The notes under the pieces are model-generated. The model did not search any database. It worked only from the letters and a program-made list of their open reading frames with translations, and was not told where the DNA came from. This document shows, in pieces, positions 53,989-62,639 of a DNA stretch of 64,000 nucleotides (within the stretch, counting starts at the first letter, position 1; each line of letters begins with the position of its first letter). The DNA comes from Erwinia sorbitola. Its GTDB lineage: Bacteria > Pseudomonadota > Gammaproteobacteria > Enterobacterales > Enterobacteriaceae. The stretch is taken from contig NZ_CP046509.1 of the NCBI RefSeq assembly GCF_009738185.1, forward strand, positions 871,501 through 935,500, in the 5' to 3' direction. The translations under genes and the position numbers were made by a program.

Positions 53989-55353
53989 TTATTTAATGAT
54001 TTCGTAGCAGGGGATATATGCACTGCCCGGCAGTTTCATACGATGCTGCGCAACAAATCCTTGCAGCAGTTCATCCATGCGACGCATGATTTCCGGATCG
54101 CCGTTCAACTTGTACGGCCCTTTCTCTTTGATAGCCTGGATGCCAATATCTTTTACGTTACCGGCAACAATACCGGAGAACGCCCGACGCAGTGCAGCGG
54201 CCAGCTGTTCAGCCGGCTGGTCAGGGGAAAGATTGAGATTGGCCATATTCTCGTGGCTTGGCATAAATGGCATTTGCAGATCGGGAGCAATGCGCAGCGC
54301 CCAGTTGAAGCTGTAGGCATCGCCTATTTCGCGACGGTACTCTTTCACTTTCGGCATTGCCTGCTTCATCAGACGCGCCACTTCGGCAGCATCATCAATA
54401 ATGATGCTGTAGTGTTTACGCGCTTCGTCACCCAGGGTGCTGACGATAAACTCATCCAGTACGCGGAAGTAATCGGCGCTCTCTTTTGGCCCGGTCAGAA
54501 TCAGCGGCAGCACCTGATCATGGTTTTGCGGGTTCATCAAAATACCCAGCAGGTAGAGCAGCTCTTCTGCGGTGCCAACGCCGCCCGGGAAGATGATAAT
54601 GCCGTGAGCGATACGCACAAATGCTTCCAGGCGTTTTTCGATATCCGGCATGATGATCAGTTCATTTACCAGCGGGTTCGGCGGCTCGGCGGCAATGATC
54701 GACGGTTCAGTCAGACCGATAAAACGGCTGTCTCTGTAACGCTGCTGCGCATGGCCTACCGCAGCGCCTTTCATAGGTGCTTCCATGACGCCCGGCCCGC
54801 AGCCGGTACAGATATTCAACTCACGCAGGCCCAGCTGTGCACCCACGCTGCGGCAGTATTGATATTCAATGGCGTTAATCGAGTGACCACCCCAGCACAC
54901 CACGGTATTGGGCACTTCGCCCACGTGCAGCGCGCGCGCATTGCGCAGAATGGAGAAAACCAGGTTGGTAATATGCACCGGGTCTTCCGCTTTTAACTGC
55001 AGGGATCGCCCGGCGTTATCGATCTTACCGTTCAGGAACAGGATGTCGCGCAGAACTGCAAACAGGTTAGCCTGTAGGGCGCGAATAAGTCGGCCATCAA
55101 CAAACGCCTCTTCAGGCGGGTTGATCAGTTCCAGTTTTACGCCGCGCTCACGGCGCAGTACGTTAATATCGAAACTTTCGAAGCGGGCAAGCAATTCGTG
55201 GCTGCTGTCAGTCTGGCTGCCGGAATTAAGGACGGCGAGTGAGCAGTTACGAAAAAGCTGATAGAGGTCGCTGCTGGCGGTGCGCTTAAGCATATCGACT
55301 TCAAGCTGGGAAAGCAGATCCATTGAGCCGAGTGGGCTAATTTGTGTAATCAA
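53989..55353 (-). CDS. ppnN: Nucleotide 5'-monophosphate nucleosidase PpnN (YgdH)
   Basis: PpnN cleaves purine and pyrimidine monophosphates into base and ribose-5-phosphate and is regulated by (p)ppGpp, linking it to RelA at the end of this window. The 454 residues equal the E. coli length. The LOG-family motif PGGVGTAEELLYLLG supplies the catalytic glutamate, preceded by GCGPGVMEAPMKGA. The N-terminus MITQISPLGSMDLLSQLEVD is conserved. The 155 bases up to queF presumably hold its promoter. Confidence 0.96.
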   Translation of the reverse strand: MITQISPLGSMDLLSQLEVDMLKRTASSDLYQLFRNCSLAVLNSGSQTDSSHELLARFESFDINVLRRERGVKLELINPPEEAFVDGRLIRALQANLFAVLRDILFLNGKIDNAGRSLQLKAEDPVHITNLVFSILRNARALHVGEVPNTVVCWGGHSINAIEYQYCRSVGAQLGLRELNICTGCGPGVMEAPMKGAAVGHAQQRYRDSRFIGLTEPSIIAAEPPNPLVNELIIMPDIEKRLEAFVRIAHGIIIFPGGVGTAEELLYLLGILMNPQNHDQVLPLILTGPKESADYFRVLDEFIVSTLGDEARKHYSIIIDDAAEVARLMKQAMPKVKEYRREIGDAYSFNWALRIAPDLQMPFMPSHENMANLNLSPDQPAEQLAAALRRAFSGIVAGNVKDIGIQAIKEKGPYKLNGDPEIMRRMDELLQGFVAQHRMKLPGSAYIPCYEIIK

Positions 55354-55508
55354 GTGAACTCCTTTACACCCACCTGGGTGTGCAGTAACTCAGTGACAGG
55401 ACGATCACCAGAGTAAAATTTCCCTGGGCAATATCGTAACGTTGCCCATCGTCAGAGTAGCCTTTTCCTTTGATATTTAACAACTGCTTAACGCACACAA
55501 AGCCTGTT

Positions 55509-56354
55509 TTATTGACGAGCCAGCCTTGAGCGCGTAGCGATAAACTTGTCGTTGGTACGCCACGGGTTGATATCCAGCCCGCCACGTCGTGTATAACGGG
55601 CATAAACGCTCAGACTTTCCGGCTGGCAGTAACGCATAATATCGCTGAAGATACGCTCGACGCACTGCTCATGGAACTCATTGTGATGACGGAAAGAGAC
55701 CAGATAACGCAGCAATGCCTCACGCTGAATTCGTGGGCCACAATAGCTGATCTGCACTGAACCCCAGTCCGGCTGGTTAGTGATCAGGCAGTTTGACTTC
55801 AGCAGGTGGCTGACCAGCTGCTCTTCCACCCGTTCTTCGCTGGTGGCATCTTGCAGATAATCGGCACTGAACTGGTAATTATCAATAACAATGTCTTGTT
55901 CATCAATACATTCGCCACTGAAGCGGCCAACAGGCTGCCCTTCAATTTCTTGCAATCGGAACAGCGCGACAGTGACCTTACCCTGAGCGCAGGCGCTGAG
56001 ATCGCGCTCTAACGTATGGCGTACATCGCCCCAGTTGGCAAATTGCGTCTGATTGAAACTGTTCAGGTAGAGTTTAAAGCTTTTGGACTCGATAAGATTA
56101 ACGCTGTCAGCGTCCAGTGTGACTTCACCGATTGCTACCTGCGGTAATCCTTTACTGTTCAGCCATGAGAGTTCGTAAAGCGTCCATATATCAGCACCGG
56201 TAAAGGGCAGACTGTCAGGATAGAGGCCCAGCGGCTCACGGTTCAGGCTACGTGGTACGGCCTGTAACAGCTCAGGTTGATAGCTGTCGTGGTATTCTGT
56301 GGGTTTCCCCAGAGTCAGGCCTTCCAGTGCCTGATGATGGTCGTATGAAGACAT
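55509..56354 (-). CDS. queF: NADPH-dependent 7-cyano-7-deazaguanine reductase QueF
   Basis: QueF reduces preQ0 to preQ1 in queuosine synthesis. This is the long, two-domain (unimodular) form with 281 residues. The substrate-binding motif ESKSFKLYLNSFNQT is near residue 89, and the catalytic pair is Cys189 and Asp196 (SNCLITNQPDWG). The frame is open upstream, but the family start MSSYDHHQAL is at 56354. It is divergent from syd; their starts are 117 bases apart. Confidence 0.97.
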   Translation of the reverse strand: MSSYDHHQALEGLTLGKPTEYHDSYQPELLQAVPRSLNREPLGLYPDSLPFTGADIWTLYELSWLNSKGLPQVAIGEVTLDADSVNLIESKSFKLYLNSFNQTQFANWGDVRHTLERDLSACAQGKVTVALFRLQEIEGQPVGRFSGECIDEQDIVIDNYQFSADYLQDATSEERVEEQLVSHLLKSNCLITNQPDWGSVQISYCGPRIQREALLRYLVSFRHHNEFHEQCVERIFSDIMRYCQPESLSVYARYTRRGGLDINPWRTNDKFIATRSRLARQ

Positions 56355-56471
56355 GGTGTTACCTTGTGTTACCTTAGGATGCCCGCAGCGGCAGGCAGCT
56401 TGATAAGTGTTATGCAAAGACGTGTACATCAGGCTGTCAGTGTAACCCAGCCAGCAAAGAGTGAAAAAATA

Positions 56472-57026
56472 ATGATCGAAGAAACCTCCCAGGCATTACG
56501 CGATTTTAGCCAGCGCTACTGCGATCTCTGGCAGCAAACGTACGGCCACGCGCCAGCCAGTGCCGCTTTGCACGGTATCCCCTCGTCCTGTGTGCTGGAA
56601 AGCCATGAGGATGAAATATGGTGGCAACCGCAGCCGTTTACGCTGGCGAAAAACCTTGATGCCGTTGAACGTGCGCTGGATATCAGCCTGCAACCTTCGG
56701 TAACCGGGTTCTATACCGCACAATTTGCGGGCGATATGGCGGGAACTTATCAAGGAAAAAGGGTGTCTCTGGTTCAGGTGTGGAGTGAAGACGACTTTGT
56801 GCGCGTGCAGGAAAATCTGATCGGGCATCTGGTGATGAAGCGTCGTCTGAAACATTCTCCTACGTTATTCATCGCAACCACCGACTCTGAACTTGAGGTG
56901 GTTTCGGTGTGTAATCTCAGCGGAGAGGTGATCATTGAGCAGTTAGGCACCCAAAAGCGCGAAGTGATCGCACCTTCTGTTCAGAACTTTCTTATTCAGT
57001 TACAACCCCTTAGCGAACCCTCATAA
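56472..57026 (+). CDS. syd: SecY-interacting protein Syd
   Basis: Syd binds the cytosolic face of SecY and can block or proofread defective translocons. The 184-residue product carries the recognisable EDEIWWQPQPF, WSEDDFVRVQENLIGHLV and SVCNLSGEV stretches of E. coli Syd. The frame is open upstream to 56364, overlapping the queF leader on the other strand, but the ATG at 56472 gives the family length. The csrB gene follows downstream, as in E. coli. Confidence 0.95.
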   Translation: MIEETSQALRDFSQRYCDLWQQTYGHAPASAALHGIPSSCVLESHEDEIWWQPQPFTLAKNLDAVERALDISLQPSVTGFYTAQFAGDMAGTYQGKRVSLVQVWSEDDFVRVQENLIGHLVMKRRLKHSPTLFIATTDSELEVVSVCNLSGEVIIEQLGTQKREVIAPSVQNFLIQLQPLSEPS

Positions 57027-57044
57027 GAGTTTGCCTATCCCGCG

Positions 57045-57085
57045 TGTGCGAGATGTCTTACAAAGCGTGTGAGATATCGCTTCTA
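57045..57085 (+). promoter_or_regulatory. Two UvrY/SirA-type inverted repeats upstream of csrB
   Basis: TGTGCG-AGATGT-CTTACA (57045-57062) closely matches the TGTAAG-N6-CTTACA family of GacA/UvrY sites. A second, weaker copy, TGTGAG-ATATCG-CTTCTA, is at 57068-57085. The first is about 180 bases before the CsrB start, a distance similar to the far upstream UvrY site I recall for E. coli csrB. The sensor kinase gene barA lies at 59260-61986. Confidence 0.7.
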
Positions 57086-57234
57086 AGTGCGCAGAGTTAA
57101 CTATCGTGTAAATTGTAATAATAATGTAGATCATGATGTTAGGGATCCTTCTATTAATCCTTGCTTTTACGGCGATTAAAAAAACGTCAGGGGTGGCTTG
57201 TTTGCCCGTGCTAATCAGGCAAAATGGCACTCAT

Positions 57235-57558
57235 CGGCAAAGGATGCTTTGAGCAAGGATGAACATCAGGACGATGTAAGGTACTCACGGAAAGAGTATT
57301 TTCTGTCAGGATGACATATCAGGGAGAGGCTTCAGGATGAAGCAAGGAAACCTCAGGAAGAGGTAATGGACACCTCCAGGACGGAGAAAGTGTACCGAAA
57401 AGGATTGTCGGTGGTCAGGGAAGCAGATGGAATAGCATCGGGATGGTGCGGCTATGGAGAGCGTCAGGAATAGTTTTCAAGGATGAGCAGGGAGCATAAA
57501 AGTAGCCGGATTGCTGCGAACGAACCAGGGGCACTGTTTATACAGTGCCCCTTTTTTT
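57235..57558 (+). ncRNA. csrB: CsrB regulatory RNA
   Basis: CsrB sequesters the RNA-binding protein CsrA through many GGA-containing hairpin loops. I count 21 GGA motifs, 11 of them AGGA, in about 320 bases. Segments GAACATCAGGA, GGCTTCAGGATGAAGC, GGACACCTCCAGGA and AAGGATGAGCAGGGAGCA match E. coli CsrB as remembered. The 3' end is a strong terminator: a 10-bp stem (57528-57537 with 57542-57551) and seven T residues. The 5' end is approximate, placed by alignment to E. coli; a promoter could not be assigned with confidence. It is shorter than the 369-base E. coli RNA. The position between syd and yqcC is conserved. The rest of 57027-57639 has no other gene. Confidence 0.94.
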
Positions 57559-57639
57559 GTCGAAATTTTTACCCGCATGCAGTGTGAATGCTATGATTTG
57601 CGCCCTTTATCCCCCCGACACTTTATCAGGAGGTTGCTC

Positions 57640-57966
57640 ATGAGCCGTGAACAACAGGTTCAGGAACGGTTGCTGGCTATTGAAGTTCAGCTTAAACAGG
57701 CTGGATTATGGCAGGCTGTCGCCCCAAATAGTGAGGCGTTTGCCAGCACAGAACCTTTCTGCGTCGACACGATGACGCCATTACAATGGCTGCAATGGAT
57801 ATTTCTGCCGCGTATGCAGGCCCTGCTGGATGCCGGCGCGCCGTTGCCAGCCACGCTGGCAATTGCTCCCTATTATGAAGTCTGGCTTGAGGGTGAGATC
57901 CCGCAGCGGGCGCTGCTGCTGCGCTGTTTAAACAGTTTTGACCAGTTGTTTGAGTCGGAAAACTGA
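57640..57966 (+). CDS. yqcC: DUF446 protein YqcC
   Basis: The 108-residue acidic protein matches E. coli YqcC (109 residues) with the block FCVDTMTPLQWLQWIFLPRM. It has a helical, YqcC-like fold; its function is not established. A strong AGGAGG ribosome-binding site (57628-57633) precedes ATG 57640. The frame is open upstream across the CsrB terminator, but that part is not coding. It overlaps truC by one base (TGATG), which ties it to tRNA modification by operon context. Confidence 0.93.
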   Translation: MSREQQVQERLLAIEVQLKQAGLWQAVAPNSEAFASTEPFCVDTMTPLQWLQWIFLPRMQALLDAGAPLPATLAIAPYYEVWLEGEIPQRALLLRCLNSFDQLFESEN

Positions 57967-58739
57967 TGCTGGAGATTATTTATCAGGATCAGTGGCTGGT
58001 GGCAGTGAATAAACCCTCCGGCTGGCTGGTACATCGCAGCTGGCTGGATCGCCATGAAACTCGTTTTGTTATGCAGACGGTACGTGACCAGATTGGGCAG
58101 CATGTCTTTACCGTACATCGCCTCGACCGTCCAACATCCGGCGTGTTGCTGATGGCGTTATCGAGTGAGGTGGCGCGTTTACTGTCAGCTCAGTTTGAGC
58201 AGCATCAGTTACAGAAAACCTATCACGCAGTAGTCCGCGGCTGGCTGGAAGGCGAAGAGACGCTGGATTACGCGCTGACTGAAGAGCTGGATAAAATTGC
58301 GGATAAGTTCAGCCAGCCGGAAAAGGCTCCGCAGGAAGCGGTCACCCACTGGCGCGGGCTGGTGACAGCTGAACTGCCGGTTCCGGTCGGGCCTTACCAA
58401 ACCTCGCGTTATTCGCTGGTTGAGATGAAGCCGGAAACCGGACGTAAGCACCAGCTGCGCCGCCATATGACCCATCTGCGACATCCGATTATTGGCGACA
58501 GCGCCCATGGCGATCTCAAGCAGAATCGCAGCGCTGCGGCGAATTTTGGTATGAATCGCCTGATGCTGCACGCCAGCGAACTGACTCTGACGCATCCGGT
58601 CACCGCAGAGCCGCTGGTGTTGCGTGCCGGGCTTGATGCGGTCTGGCAAACGGCGATGACGCAGTTCAGCTGGCAGCACTGTCTCCCTGATATTCCACGG
58701 GTTGAGTTCACGACGGAAACCCCGCAGGATAGTGAATAA
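57966..58739 (+). CDS. truC: tRNA pseudouridine(65) synthase TruC
   Basis: TruC isomerises U65 in the T-stem of some tRNAs (tRNA-Ile1 and tRNA-Asp in E. coli). The 257-residue product belongs to the RluA family. The catalytic aspartate lies in the HRLDRPTSGVLLMAL motif near residue 55, and the conserved ETGRKHQLRRHMTHLRHPIIGD follows near residue 155. It is translationally coupled to yqcC and followed by yqcA after 28 bases. Confidence 0.96.
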   Translation: MLEIIYQDQWLVAVNKPSGWLVHRSWLDRHETRFVMQTVRDQIGQHVFTVHRLDRPTSGVLLMALSSEVARLLSAQFEQHQLQKTYHAVVRGWLEGEETLDYALTEELDKIADKFSQPEKAPQEAVTHWRGLVTAELPVPVGPYQTSRYSLVEMKPETGRKHQLRRHMTHLRHPIIGDSAHGDLKQNRSAAANFGMNRLMLHASELTLTHPVTAEPLVLRAGLDAVWQTAMTQFSWQHCLPDIPRVEFTTETPQDSE

Positions 58740-58767
58740 TATTAAGCATCCATAAATGGAGAAGAGC

Positions 58768-59217
58768 ATGGCTGAGGTAGGGATTTTTGTTGGTACCGTT
58801 TACGGTAATGCCCTGTTGGTGGCGGAAGAGGCTGAACCGCTGCTGGCTGCTGCCGGTCATCAGGTGAAGATTTTTGAGGATCCTACGCTGGATGAGTGGC
58901 AGCACTATGCGCAGCATGTCGCACTGGTGATCACGTCAACTACCGGGCAGGGCGATTTGCCAGACAGCATCGCTTCGCTGTTCAACGGCATCAAAGATAA
59001 ACTGGGTTACCAGCCCACCCTGCGCTACGGCATTATTGCGCTGGGTGACAGCAGCTATGATGAGTTCTGTGGCGCTGGTAAAAAGTTTGCTGAACTGTTG
59101 CAGGATCAAAGCGCTATCCGCGTGGGCGAGATGCTGATGGTCGATGCCACAGAGAACCCGGAGCCGGAAGAGGTTACCTCGCCCTGGGTTGAGCAGTGGG
59201 CCAGGCTGATTGGATAA
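58768..59217 (+). CDS. yqcA: Flavodoxin-like protein YqcA
   Basis: The 149-residue short-chain flavodoxin carries the FMN phosphate loop GTVYGNALLVAEE near residue 9 and the flavin-contact stretches TSTTGQGDLPDS and ALGDSSYDEFC. It equals E. coli YqcA in length. The GGAGAAGAG ribosome-binding site fits the ATG at 58768; an ATG at 58756 is in frame but overlaps that site. Its electron-transfer partners are not established. In E. coli the gud genes lie between yqcA and barA; here barA follows convergently. Confidence 0.95.
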   Translation: MAEVGIFVGTVYGNALLVAEEAEPLLAAAGHQVKIFEDPTLDEWQHYAQHVALVITSTTGQGDLPDSIASLFNGIKDKLGYQPTLRYGIIALGDSSYDEFCGAGKKFAELLQDQSAIRVGEMLMVDATENPEPEEVTSPWVEQWARLIG

Positions 59218-59219
59218 TT

Positions 59220-59252
59220 AAACGGTGGATCTGCTGAACAGATCCACCGTTT
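59220..59252. terminator. Bidirectional terminator between yqcA and barA
   Basis: A perfect 14-bp stem with a 5-base loop lies directly between the two stop codons. The stem arms end in A and T tracts, so it can act in both directions. Confidence 0.85.
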
Positions 59253-59259
59253 GCCTGCC

Positions 59260-61986
59260 CTATAGTTTTAGTCGCTCTTTCGCCAGCCGTGCGACGTTTT
59301 GCATCTCATCAAGCAGTTCGAACAACTCGGGTTCTGCCTGAGAAATATCCTCGTTTTTACGCAGACTCTTTTCCAGCTCCAGGCAGAGTTTTTTCATGCG
59401 CGGCACACCGCTGTAACTGGCGCTGCCGTGCAGTTTGTGGATGATATCGCGCAGGTCGGTGCAGTTGTTTTCTGCCATATATTGCTCAATCAGCTGCTGC
59501 ACTTCCGGTAAAAAATCCACCAACATCTGCAACAGATCGCGCGCCAGATCGGGTTTATTCGCCGCCTGACGCAGCGCCAGCGCCCAGTCGAGGGAGTCGG
59601 GTACCTCATTGACCAGCGGCGGCAAGCGTTTGCCCCCAGGCGTGTAACGTGCCAGCAGCCGGCTAAGTTTCATCTCATCAATGGGTTTGGCGAGATAATC
59701 ATTCATCCCGGCTTTAGTTAACTGCTCCCGCTCACCGTCCAGCGCGTGTGCCGTCACTGCCACAATCGGCGTATTGGCGTGCTGCGGCAGGGCGCGGATC
59801 GCTTCACTGGCACGTATACCGTCGATCTCCGGCATCTGAATATCCATCAAAATGATATCCAGATGCTGCTGACGTGCCTGTTTAATAGCCGCCTCACCGC
59901 TGTCACACAGCACCATATGTGCTACCTGTTCTTCCAGCAACGCGCCAATCAGTTTCAGGTTGGCAGGGTTATCATCCACCGCCATTACGCGCAGCGGCAG
60001 AAGCGGCCGCTCGGTAGGTACCGGAACGTCTCGGTAGTGATGGTCGACCAGAACCGGGATAAGGCGTGTCATGGAGATGGGTTTAATCAGGCAGGCGGTA
60101 ACGCCACGTGCTTTAAGCTGTTCCGCATAGACCTGCATCTGGAATGGCAGAGCCATGATAACGCTGTCAGCGCGTTGCAGAATCGGCGTCAGCTGCTCTC
60201 CGGTGATCTCAAGATTTTGCGGGTCGGCCACCGGCACTCCCATCAGCAGCACATCGTAGTGAGCTTCCGGCAGTTCATTAAGCGACGGGCTGTAGCTGAT
60301 TTTCATCGGCGTCGCCGTCAGCATTTCCATCAGCGCTTTAGCAGCCGTGGCATTAGGCTCTACATAGGCCATATGATGACCTTCGATGCAATCCATCACC
60401 CGGGGATCGCTGGCGGCGTTCGGATTAAGAGCCAGATTGATGTGGAACCAGAAAGTTGAACCATGGTTCAGCCGGCTGTGGAAAGAGATTTCGCCGCCCA
60501 TTTCATTCACCAGCTTCTGGGTGATCACCAGACCAAGTCCGGTACCGCCGTGGCGACGCGAAATGCTGGCATCCGCCTGACGGAATGCCTGGAATAGCTG
60601 CGACTGCTGCTTCTCTGAGATGCCGATACCGCTATCGTGGATCTGAACTTCCAGCTCCATACGGTTATTGCTGAGTGAACGTTTCTCTACGCGGATATCG
60701 ATATTGCCGTGCTCGGTAAACTTGATCGCGTTACCCAGCAGATTGACGATAATTTGCTGCATCCGCAGCGGATCGCCGATGGCGTTATCCGGTACGTCAC
60801 TCTGAATATTGAGCGTCAGCTCCAGCCCTTTCTCGTGCGCAGACTGCGCCAGCAGAACCACCACTTCATCCAGCGTGGCACGCAGCGGGAAGGGGATGGT
60901 TTCCAGAATGAGTTTTCCGGCTTCCAGTTTTGAGAAGTCGAGAACGTCATTAATAATGCTCAACAGATTATTGGCCGAACGTTCAATGGTATGAAGATAG
61001 TCGCGCTGGGTAGAGTTCAGCGTGGTTTTAAGCGTCTGACGGGTAAAGCCGATAACGCCATTTAATGGCGTGCGCAGCTCGTGGGACATATTCGCAAGGA
61101 ATTCTGATTTGATACGCGCGGCTTCCTGAGCGCGTTTTTTTGCCAGATCCAATTCGACATTCTGTATCTCCATCTGCTCCAGCGTTTCGCGCAGATCGGA
61201 GGTTGCCTGGTCGATATTTTGCTGCATCTCCTCGTGATAGGCGGTAAGCGACATTGCCATCGAGTTAATGCCATTTTTCAGCACGTCCAGCTCGCCCAGC
61301 ATATGCCCCTCCACCCGGCTGTCGAGCTGACCACGACGAATACGGTCGACGGTGCTGACCATATTACGGATCGGCCCCGTAACATCGCGCATCAGGCGAT
61401 AGGCAAACAGCATAGCGGTACATAAGCACAGCAGAAGAAGCAGGGTGGAGATAAACACCTCTTTATACTGCTGAAGCCTCACTGATTGCAGATCCAGCTC
61501 AATGGCGACATAGCCGAGGGGGTTACCGTTGGGTTTAGCATCCTGCCCTGGGGATTCATCCGGATAGTAGCTTTCTGAAAGAATAGGCGTACGCAGGATC
61601 ACTGAGTTGCCGTGGCGCTCTTTCATATATTTTGAAGTTAACGGCGTATTGTCCGGCAGGCGCAGCAGATCAGGTGCAAGATGGTAGTTAGAGGTAACAA
61701 ACAGCTGGTTATGGTCGTCGAAAACTGAAATCGATCGCACTATATCTGAGTGGCGGCGATGCAGCAGGCTGACCAGCTGGCGCACGGACTCTTTGCTATG
61801 AAAGGTCATGCCATATTCGCTGGATACCGCCAGCGGCTCAATAATATTGATGCCCGCGTCGGTAAGCTGGCTCTGCAATTCGTTATAACGATTCACGACG
61901 AAAAACGTGGAGAGCATCAGCCCAATCATCAGCGTCGGTGCCAGAATCAAAATCATCATTCGAGCCCGCAGGCTGTATTTGGTCAT
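59260..61986 (-). CDS. barA: Hybrid sensor histidine kinase BarA
   Basis: BarA is the tripartite kinase of the BarA-UvrY system, which turns on csrB and csrC in response to short-chain fatty acids and metabolic state. It has 908 residues against 918 in E. coli. Order: TM1 (about 10-31), a periplasmic sensor (32-175), TM2 (about 176-197), HAMP (to about 250), HisKA with phosphorylated His302 (ANMSHELRTPLNG), HATPase (GGTGLGLVITQKLV), a receiver with Asp715 (LMDIQMPEIDG), and a C-terminal HPt with His853 (KLHGSASYSG). The downstream target csrB is in the same window; uvrY is not. rlmD, which adjoins barA in E. coli, is absent. Confidence 0.97.
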   Translation of the reverse strand: MTKYSLRARMMILILAPTLMIGLMLSTFFVVNRYNELQSQLTDAGINIIEPLAVSSEYGMTFHSKESVRQLVSLLHRRHSDIVRSISVFDDHNQLFVTSNYHLAPDLLRLPDNTPLTSKYMKERHGNSVILRTPILSESYYPDESPGQDAKPNGNPLGYVAIELDLQSVRLQQYKEVFISTLLLLLCLCTAMLFAYRLMRDVTGPIRNMVSTVDRIRRGQLDSRVEGHMLGELDVLKNGINSMAMSLTAYHEEMQQNIDQATSDLRETLEQMEIQNVELDLAKKRAQEAARIKSEFLANMSHELRTPLNGVIGFTRQTLKTTLNSTQRDYLHTIERSANNLLSIINDVLDFSKLEAGKLILETIPFPLRATLDEVVVLLAQSAHEKGLELTLNIQSDVPDNAIGDPLRMQQIIVNLLGNAIKFTEHGNIDIRVEKRSLSNNRMELEVQIHDSGIGISEKQQSQLFQAFRQADASISRRHGGTGLGLVITQKLVNEMGGEISFHSRLNHGSTFWFHINLALNPNAASDPRVMDCIEGHHMAYVEPNATAAKALMEMLTATPMKISYSPSLNELPEAHYDVLLMGVPVADPQNLEITGEQLTPILQRADSVIMALPFQMQVYAEQLKARGVTACLIKPISMTRLIPVLVDHHYRDVPVPTERPLLPLRVMAVDDNPANLKLIGALLEEQVAHMVLCDSGEAAIKQARQQHLDIILMDIQMPEIDGIRASEAIRALPQHANTPIVAVTAHALDGEREQLTKAGMNDYLAKPIDEMKLSRLLARYTPGGKRLPPLVNEVPDSLDWALALRQAANKPDLARDLLQMLVDFLPEVQQLIEQYMAENNCTDLRDIIHKLHGSASYSGVPRMKKLCLELEKSLRKNEDISQAEPELFELLDEMQNVARLAKERLKL

Positions 61987-62639
61987 AATATTCCCTGTGC
62001 GCGACGTTTCGCTCTGTGCCGTCCAAATGGCATCGTGTTCCGGAAGGGGTGATTGCTTACCCTTTCAGAGGCAGGCCAAACCCGATTTTTACTTGCGATA
62101 ATCATGACGTGCGAACGGTAAAGAAACAATGCTGAAATTCTACCCTTAAAAACAGACCGTTGCCCCATATTGAAGCCCGAACATAATGCGTTATTTTAAT
62201 GCAGTGCTGCGGTTATTAGGCTATTTTTTGCTGTGCTTATTGAGGGCAAGGGCCGACGGGCCGCTGGTTGCATCCATTGTAACCCGGAGATGCAACTGGT
62301 TAGCTGCTTTTTACTCTAAAAGTGGAACAGTTTTCGCATAAGCCTAAGCTATAACCTTTAATGTATTTGAAGGAGCCTCAGATGTGTCCATGATGTATCT
62401 GTAAGGTTTAGGAAGCTTTCTGCTATGTAGGGTAAAAGCGCCTGAAAATGTCGCAGGTGTGGAAGGCGTTGCAGCATTAGTCGTGAAGGCTGCGTATAAT
62501 GCAGCATAAATTAATCTTAAGACGGCGGCGTTCCGGTGTCAGTAGGGATCTGTCGGAGTAAGCAGTGCGGGCGGCAAAGATCCATGGTGCTGTTTAGCCG
62601 AAAATAAGCTTCTGAACAGAGGCTATGCCAGGAGAGGAT
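61987..62639. promoter_or_regulatory. barA-relA divergent intergenic region
   Basis: This 653-base region contains no convincing gene; in E. coli K-12 the methyltransferase gene rlmD sits here, and I saw no remnant of it in any frame. A perfect TATAAT at 62495-62500 is a candidate relA -10; TTGCAG at 62469-62474 is 20 bp away, longer than ideal for a -35. A GTTGCATC/GATGCAAC inverted repeat (62267-62296) may be a regulator site or hairpin. The relA ribosome-binding site GGAGAGG is just before 62640. Confidence 0.6.

Noticed and set aside
54043..54996. A 317-codon plus-strand open frame opposite ppnN
   Set aside because: It is a shadow of the conserved ppnN codons, without its own ribosome-binding site or recognisable domains.
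57235..57500. A tandem repeat or protein-coding gene in the GGA-rich stretch after syd
   Set aside because: The GGA repeats, conserved position and terminator identify it as CsrB; frames are interrupted by stops.
59746..60459. A 237-codon plus-strand open frame opposite barA
   Set aside because: Antisense shadow of the receiver and kinase domains, with biased His/Arg/Gln composition and no family resemblance.
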